Shown: positions 34,340-39,854 of the stretch, in pieces
Position numbering within the stretch: position 1 is the first letter of the stretch
Layout: each line of letters starts with the position of its first letter
Source: Pseudomonadota bacterium
GTDB lineage: Bacteria; Pseudomonadota; Gammaproteobacteria; Burkholderiales; Burkholderiaceae_C
Direction of reading: 5' to 3'
Assembly: GCA_021819435.1 (NCBI GenBank)
Contig: JAKARB010000021.1
Span: 1 to 39,854, forward strand
Length of the DNA stretch: 39,854 bases
Made by a program: the position numbers and the translations under genes
Notes under the pieces: model-generated
What the model was told of the DNA's origin: nothing
Seen by the model: the letters and a program-made list of their open reading frames with translations, nothing else
Databases searched by the model: none

Positions 34340-34429
34340 GGCCGCGCACCCTGCCATGGCCCTGTGGTGAGCTCACTTGATGTTCATGCAAGTGATTGAT
34401 TTGCAAGGGTTTATGGCGCTGTGCGCTCC

Positions 34430-34456
34430 AAGGCGAACCAGGGTTCGCCTTTGTTT
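34430..34456 (+). terminator. Terminator-like hairpin in the ppiD leader
   Basis: AAGGCGAA (34430-34437) pairs with TTCGCCTT (34444-34451) around CCAGGG, followed by TGTTTC. It sits between the probable promoter at 34334 and the ppiD ATG at 34514, so it either attenuates ppiD or ends a ~110-base small RNA. The stretch before it is short and AT-richer (TGATTGATTTGCAAGGG). Confidence 0.6.
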
Positions 34457-34513
34457 CATTGGCCTCGGCCACCCCGCGTCAGCCCCTGTGGCCGCGCCTT
34501 GCCCGGTTCCGTC

Positions 34514-36451
34514 ATGTTCGATTTTGTCCGCAAGAACACCCGCATCCTCCAGCTCATCCTGGTGATCCTCATCCTGCCGTCCTTCGTGGTTTTCGGCATC
34601 CAGGGCTATTCGCGTTTCGGGGACCAGGCCGACACGGTCGCCAAGGTGGGCAAGCAGTCGATCAACCAGGCCGAGTGGGACAACGCCCACCGCAACTTCG
34701 TCGAGCGCGTGCGCGCCCAGCAGCCCGACGTCGACCCCAAGGTTTTTGACGCCCCCGAATTCCGCAAGCAGTCACTCGAAGCATTGGTTCGTCAGCACGT
34801 GCTGGCCGCTGCGGCAGCCGACGAGCACCTGGGCGTGACCGACGCCCGCCTGCTGCGCAGCTTCACCACCGACCCGCGTTTCGCCGCGCTGTTCAACCCG
34901 GACGGCACCTTCAACAAGCAACTGCTCGAAGCACAAGGCCTGACCATGCAGCGCCTGGAAGCCATGGTGCGCCAGGAGCTGGTGCTCGGCCAGGTGCTGG
35001 GCAGTGTGCAGGCCACCGGCCAGACCTCGCTGACCGCCAACCGCCACGCGGTGGACGCCCTGTTCCAGGTGCGCGAAGTGCAATGGATGAAGTTCGAGCC
35101 CAAGGCTTACACCGCACAGCTCAACCCGACGGACGCTCAGCTCCAGGCGATGTACAAAGACCCGGCCAACGCGGCCTGGCTGGCTTCGCCCGAGCGAGCC
35201 GATGTCGAATACCTCGTGCTCGACCTGGACGCCCTCAAGCAACGCGTGAGCGTCAGCGAAGAAGAGCTGCGCCGCAGCTACGAAGAAAACAAGGCCCGCT
35301 ACACGACCCCCGAAGAGCGCCGCGCCAGCCACATCTTGATCAAGAGCGAATCGGGCGCCTCGGCCGAAAAGAAAAAGGCTGCCCGAGCCAAGGCCGAAGG
35401 CCTGCTGGCCCAGCTCAAACAGAACCCTTCGCTGTTCGCCGAACTGGCCCGCAAGAATTCCGATGATCCAGGTTCGGCCGCAACAGGTGGCGACCTCGAC
35501 TTCTTCGGCCGTGGCGCGATGGTCAAGGCTTTCGACGAAACCGCGTTCAAGCTCAAGAAGGGCGAACTCAGCGGCATCGTGGAAACGGAGTTCGGCTACC
35601 ACATCATCCTGCTGACCGACATCCGCGGCGGACAAGTGCAGCCCTTCGAGACCGTGCGCGGCCAGATCGAGGAAGAAGCCCGCAAGCAACTGGCCCAGCG
35701 CCAGTACGCCGAGGCCGCCGAGCGCTTCACCAACGGTGTCTATGAGCAGTCGGACAGCCTCAAGCCGGTGGCCGACGAGCTCAAGCTGAGCATCCAGAGC
35801 GCCCGCGACGTGCTGCGTGAGCCGGGCACCAAGGACCAGGGCGTGCTGGGCAACCGCCGCCTGCTCGATGCCTTGTTTGACGCAGACAATCGCGCCAAGT
35901 CCCGCAACACCGAGGCCATCGAAGTGGGGCCGAACAAGCTGGTGTCGGCGCGCATCGTCAAGTACCACCCTGCGGCCACCCGCGCCTTCGACGAAGTGAA
36001 GGCCGAGCTGCGCGACCGCTGGATCGCCCAGGAAGCTCGCAAGGCTGCTAAGGCCGACGCCGAGCGCAAGATGGCGGAGTGGAAGCAGTCGCCAGAGAAA
36101 TCGGGCCTGCCCGCACCGGTCGAGATGTCGCGCCGCACGGTGTTCAACCAGCCTCCGATGGTGCTGGACGCCGCCATGCGCGTGCCTGCCAACCAACTGC
36201 CCGGCTGGAGTGTGGTGGACCTGGGCGCCGACGGCGTTGCACTGATCAAGGTGAACAAGGTGCTGCCGCTGCAGATCTCTCCGCAAGAGATCAAGGAAAC
36301 GCAGAACCAGTTCGGCGGCTACTGGGGCCGTGCCGAGGCCGATGCCTACTACCGCTTGCTCAAGCGCCAGTACAAGGTCGAGTTCTTGCACGACGGCAAG
36401 AAGGTGATGGATCAGGCGTCTGAGCAACAAAAAGCCGCGAAGGCTTCGTGA
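34514..36451 (+). CDS. ppiD: PpiD/SurA-type periplasmic folding factor
   Basis: The protein has 645 residues. ATG at 34514 begins MFDFVRKNTRILQLI, typical of PpiD: a single N-terminal membrane anchor (about 12-30) with the rest in the periplasm. A SurA_N-like chaperone region follows (about 35-250), then one parvulin-type PPIase domain with RRASHILIK, GGDLDFFGRGAMVKAFD and GYHIILLTDI (about 272-375), then another long chaperone segment. It helps fold proteins leaving the Sec translocon. The HU gene upstream and this gene form a common proteobacterial neighbourhood. The C-terminus is Lys/Ala-rich. Confidence 0.94.
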   Translation: MFDFVRKNTRILQLILVILILPSFVVFGIQGYSRFGDQADTVAKVGKQSINQAEWDNAHRNFVERVRAQQPDVDPKVFDAPEFRKQSLEALVRQHVLAAAAADEHLGVTDARLLRSFTTDPRFAALFNPDGTFNKQLLEAQGLTMQRLEAMVRQELVLGQVLGSVQATGQTSLTANRHAVDALFQVREVQWMKFEPKAYTAQLNPTDAQLQAMYKDPANAAWLASPERADVEYLVLDLDALKQRVSVSEEELRRSYEENKARYTTPEERRASHILIKSESGASAEKKKAARAKAEGLLAQLKQNPSLFAELARKNSDDPGSAATGGDLDFFGRGAMVKAFDETAFKLKKGELSGIVETEFGYHIILLTDIRGGQVQPFETVRGQIEEEARKQLAQRQYAEAAERFTNGVYEQSDSLKPVADELKLSIQSARDVLREPGTKDQGVLGNRRLLDALFDADNRAKSRNTEAIEVGPNKLVSARIVKYHPAATRAFDEVKAELRDRWIAQEARKAAKADAERKMAEWKQSPEKSGLPAPVEMSRRTVFNQPPMVLDAAMRVPANQLPGWSVVDLGADGVALIKVNKVLPLQISPQEIKETQNQFGGYWGRAEADAYYRLLKRQYKVEFLHDGKKVMDQASEQQKAAKAS

Positions 36452-36475
36452 CACCCCTTAAAAAGACGCTATAAT
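36448..36475 (+). promoter_or_regulatory. Promoter of tRNA-His
   Basis: GTGACA (36448-36453) and TATAAT (36470-36475) are separated by 16 bases; the expected start of transcription is a few bases before the tRNA at 36491. The -35 element overlaps the stop codon of ppiD. Confidence 0.8.
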
Positions 36476-36490
36476 TTCTGTCTTTGCTGC

Positions 36491-36567
36491 GGTGGCTGTA
36501 GCTCAGTTGGTAGAGTCCCAGATTGTGATTCTGGTTGTCGTGGGTTCGAGTCCCATCAGCCACCCCA
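36491..36567 (+). tRNA. tRNA-His (anticodon GTG)
   Basis: A full cloverleaf with the extra 5' G typical of tRNA-His. Acceptor GGTGGCTG pairs with CAGCCACC, CCA is encoded, the anticodon loop is TTGTGAT with GTG, and the T-arm is GTGGGTTCGAGTCCCAT. It is directly followed by a terminator and then an integrase gene, so its 3' half is the likely attachment site of the element to the right. Confidence 0.97.
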
Positions 36568-36577
36568 CCGTATAAGA

Positions 36578-36614
36578 AATCCCCTAGGCAGACGTGTTCT
36601 CCTAGGGGATTTTT
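36578..36614 (+). terminator. Intrinsic terminator after tRNA-His
   Basis: ATCCCCTAGG (36579-36588) pairs with CCTAGGGGAT (36601-36610) around a 12-base loop and is followed by TTTTT. Confidence 0.9.
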
Positions 36615-36655
36615 CTTTGTGGCTATGTACTTCGCTTTGTACCTGAGGGTTCGGG

Positions 36656-38605
36656 ATGACATCTGACGAACCCGACATGAAGCCTCTCCAAGGCGTCCAT
36701 CGCCCCGACAACACCAGCATGTGGCACTTCCAAAAGAAGACGCCAAGCGACCTGCTGGAGCACCCATCGATACAAGGCGAGAAGTGGGCCTTCAGAGGCT
36801 CTCTGAAGACCGCCAGCCTGCGCGAGGCCAATGCCCTGGCTGCACAGAAGCTAGCTGAACTGGAGGCCTTGTGGGCCACCTACCGCGCTGCCTTGCGTGT
36901 GACCAATCCTGAGGACGTGCCTCCTGCCCTGGTCACTGCAATTGCTCAGCAACTCCGCGTGCTGGTGCTGGCCGAGGATGAGCGACTGCGTGAGGACCCA
37001 AGCGCCTTGGCATCCTCGCTGGCTCAGTGGTGGCAAGCGCAGGAGCACGCGCGCCATGCTGCCTACCAAATTGAGTGCGGACCTCCGCCTGTGTACGGGC
37101 CTCCTCAGAAAGAGGCGATAGGCCGCTATGAGGACCCGCCTCCGCCGCCTTTCAGGCCAGCCACCATGCCGCGATGGCTTACCCCTCGGGGGCGGCAAGA
37201 GGTGGCCGATTACGTCCTGGCGGGCCGCCCTGAGGTGCCTCTGTATGAGCTGCTCCCGATGCTGCGCGAGAGGCACCAGGCCGCCGCAGCAGAGGCCCGC
37301 GAGGCAATGGCACGCGGAAGCCTGGGGCCGTTCCTGCTGCTTGCAGACTCGGCAGCGAAGGAGCTGGGGGTCAACTTGGGGCCTGAGGGCTGGAGGTCGC
37401 CTCAAGCGAAGACCTTGCGTGTCGAGTGCCAGCGTGCCTACTTGGCTGCCCTGGAGGGGCTGGCTGAGCGTGACTCGGGCTTGCTGGTCGAGACCCCTCC
37501 TGCGCCCGAGGTGCCGAAGGCTGAACTGCCTAAGCCAAAGGAAGTGCTGACCCTGGAGAAGGTCGTGGCTGCCGTGCTGGCGGACCACCCAGAGAATGGC
37601 TTCAAGCGGAAGGTGGAGACCACCACGCGCCTTCTGCTGGCCTTGATGGCCCCGACCACCCCTGTGGAGTCCATCAAGCAAGCTCACGTCAGCGACTTCC
37701 TTGGGAAGGTGTGCCGCCTGCCGACTGATTGGTACGTGCAGGTCAAGAGGGGGCGAACCCCGCTGCAACTCCTGGCCGAGGAACACGCCGAGTGCATCAG
37801 CCCGACCACCTTTGAGTCCACCTACCGGGCATCCATGAGCACCTTCCTGAAGCGTGCTGCTCACGCTTTCGGGGACCAAGGTTTCCCGCGTGGTCTCGGT
37901 GTCGAGTTCGCGACCTACAAGGGCACGCGCAAGCACAAGGAAGAGCAGCAGCGCAACTTCAAGGCCTCCGAGCTGGTGGCGCTGTTTGAGTCGTCTCAGT
38001 ACAAGGCGTTTGCCGAGACGCCCGGGGATGCCCACAAGTATGGGTTCCCGCTGGTGGCGCTCTACACGGGTGCGCGACCCCGGGAGCTATGCCAGATCAA
38101 TCCTCAGGTGGACGTGGGGGAGCGCGATGGCGTGCCCTATCTGCTCATCTCAGGCGAGACCGCAGCGGATGACAAGGTGGTCAAGACCGTGAAGACAGGC
38201 GAGGCGCGGCATGTGCCTGTGCATCCTGAGCTGATCCGCCTGGGGTTCCTGGAGTACCTGAAGCAGGTCAAGGGGCAGGGCGCTAGGCGCCTGTTCCCAG
38301 GCTTCGGGCTACATAAGGGGGACGCTGCGGCCAGGGCCCGGGATTGGTTCTCGGACTTCCTGGAGGAGGTCGGCCTGCGGGATGAGACCCCCGGGGCCAA
38401 GCTCACGGGCATCTATGCCTTCAGGAAAACATTCATCACCGAAGCGGCCCGCCTGGGGTTGCGCTTTGAGCCCATCACGGGCCACGCGGAAGAGGGCAGG
38501 TCGAAGGTCGTACGGGACAGCTACATCATGGAGGAGCTGCCCTTGCCGGATAAGCTGGTGGTGGCGGCTCAGGTGGTCTTTAGTGTTCAGCCTCCGGCTC
38601 GGTGA
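36656..38605 (+). CDS. Site-specific tyrosine recombinase (DUF6538-type integrase)
   Basis: The protein has 649 residues, longer than a minimal phage integrase (~400). An N-terminal ~60-residue module (NTSMWHFQKKTPSDL) resembles DUF6538, followed by a long Ala/Glu-rich helical region, a SAM-like core-binding region (about 295-400) and the catalytic domain. Catalytic candidates: Arg474 in TGARPRELC, Arg590 in IYAFRKTF, His610 in ITGHAEEG and the nucleophile Tyr623 in DSYIMEE. The His of the usual HxxR box is Tyr587 here. The gene starts 89 bases after tRNA-His and reads away from it, as expected for an element integrated in that tRNA. GC content and codon use differ little from the host. Confidence 0.93.
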   Translation: MTSDEPDMKPLQGVHRPDNTSMWHFQKKTPSDLLEHPSIQGEKWAFRGSLKTASLREANALAAQKLAELEALWATYRAALRVTNPEDVPPALVTAIAQQLRVLVLAEDERLREDPSALASSLAQWWQAQEHARHAAYQIECGPPPVYGPPQKEAIGRYEDPPPPPFRPATMPRWLTPRGRQEVADYVLAGRPEVPLYELLPMLRERHQAAAAEAREAMARGSLGPFLLLADSAAKELGVNLGPEGWRSPQAKTLRVECQRAYLAALEGLAERDSGLLVETPPAPEVPKAELPKPKEVLTLEKVVAAVLADHPENGFKRKVETTTRLLLALMAPTTPVESIKQAHVSDFLGKVCRLPTDWYVQVKRGRTPLQLLAEEHAECISPTTFESTYRASMSTFLKRAAHAFGDQGFPRGLGVEFATYKGTRKHKEEQQRNFKASELVALFESSQYKAFAETPGDAHKYGFPLVALYTGARPRELCQINPQVDVGERDGVPYLLISGETAADDKVVKTVKTGEARHVPVHPELIRLGFLEYLKQVKGQGARRLFPGFGLHKGDAAARARDWFSDFLEEVGLRDETPGAKLTGIYAFRKTFITEAARLGLRFEPITGHAEEGRSKVVRDSYIMEELPLPDKLVVAAQVVFSVQPPAR

Positions 38606-38618
38606 AGGGTGGATCACT

Positions 38619-39514
<896 letters not shown>

Positions 39515-39528
<14 letters not shown>

Positions 39529-39664
39529 AGGTGGTAGAGCAGGCTGACCAGCTCGCGATCCAAGTAGGCGGCTTCCCGGTCAGCCTGCCAATCTCCTTGC
39601 TGGACATCGTGAGGGACTCGGGAGAGGCGAGGGTGGCCGGAGTGTAAAAATACTGTATATTCAT
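39515..39664 (-). pseudogene. Fragment resembling the N-terminus of phage regulator Rha
   Basis: ATG at 39664 has AAGGA eight bases upstream and starts a 49-codon frame. LTMSSKEIGRLTGK is very like the N-terminal signature of Rha/antirepressor proteins (LTMSSREIAELTGK), but after LTGK the sequence loses likeness and soon stops, so it is a broken gene. Its 5' side abuts the presumed end of the IS1595-type element, whose sequence now supplies the binding site. Confidence 0.5.
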
Positions 39665-39704
39665 AAGGGGTATCCTTTTAGCTCCAGCAACGCCGGAGTA
39701 CTGG

Positions 39705-39854
39705 ATGGATATCCAGCATATCGCAAACCCAGAGGCAGGTAAAGACCACCCGTCCAACTGGAACGATTTCCTCGACTGGTTCAGCTCTGAAGAGGCCTGT
39801 TTGGCTTACTTGGAGCGGCTGCGTTGGCCGACCGGGTTCGTGTGCCCGGCTTGC
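39705..39854 (+). CDS. IS1595-type transposase, N-terminal part (runs off the window)
   Basis: ATG at 39705 is preceded by GGAG. The 50 visible codons end in EEACLAYLERLRWPTGFVCPAC, which is the N-terminal zinc-binding block of IS1595-family transposases (DCL..L..LRWP.GFVCP.C). The GGGGTATCCTTTTA at about 39667-39680 may be the terminal repeat of the element. The catalytic domain lies outside the window. Confidence 0.8.
   Translation, partial: MDIQHIANPEAGKDHPSNWNDFLDWFSSEEACLAYLERLRWPTGFVCPAC

Noticed and set aside
39640..39670. LexA box near the phage regulator fragment
   Set aside because: CTGTATATTCATAAGG has the first half of CTGT-N8-ACAG but not the second.

Overview
The window is GC-rich and reads as the chromosome of a betaproteobacterium of the order Burkholderiales. 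The evidence is an EF-P with Arg32 in the rhamnosylation loop next to its rhamnosyltransferase EarP, a hupB-like gene upstream of a PpiD-type chaperone, an etfBA / long acyl-CoA dehydrogenase cluster, and repeated TAGAAT-type -10 elements. The genus cannot be fixed from the sequence alone.

Layout. (1) 1-2260 is an accessory edge: the tail of an unknown gene, then three unrecognised genes for membrane or small proteins. The first two form a clearly AT-richer pair. Two inverted copies of an ~85 bp element (132-216 and 2735-2818) bracket these genes. (2) 2262-3070 is non-coding and repeat-dense: a 21-bp tandem array, a ~210 bp palindromic element, and the terminator of the next gene. (3) 3071-11179 (minus) is one 2702-residue gene. 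Residues 8-2407 are exactly 300 back-to-back octapeptides of the type LTTAQIAA with no break in register, followed by an RTX-like calcium-binding module and an Ala/Thr/Ser-rich tail. It is the most unusual object in the window. (4) 11333-16969 holds murI and a catabolic block: etfB, etfA, a 601-aa acyl-CoA dehydrogenase and a nitronate monooxygenase-like flavoprotein. (5) 17069-19646 (minus) is a response regulator followed by a hybrid histidine kinase. (6) 19954-25945 holds a ureD with no urease genes beside it, a MOSC protein, a DUF1415 protein, a three-gene ABC importer of the NMT1/THI5 type, and psd. (7) 25984-33789 is housekeeping: a heme c protein of the Tll0287-like type, an RluA-family pseudouridine synthase, efp, earP, uvrC, a lipoprotein, pgsA and an HU gene. 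(8) 33839-36567 holds tRNA-Val, a small antisense-strand ORF, a leader with an intrinsic terminator, ppiD and tRNA-His. (9) From tRNA-His to the right edge is the start of an integrated element: a large tyrosine recombinase, an IS3-family remnant fused to a phage-gene fragment, a fragment resembling the phage Rha regulator, and the first 50 codons of an IS1595-type transposase.

Functional links: EarP modifies EF-P; ETF passes electrons from the acyl-CoA dehydrogenase to the respiratory chain; the response regulator and kinase are one two-component operon; the three ABC genes overlap by 4 bases at each junction and must be co-translated. The giant octad protein has no secretion genes in the window, so its export route is open.
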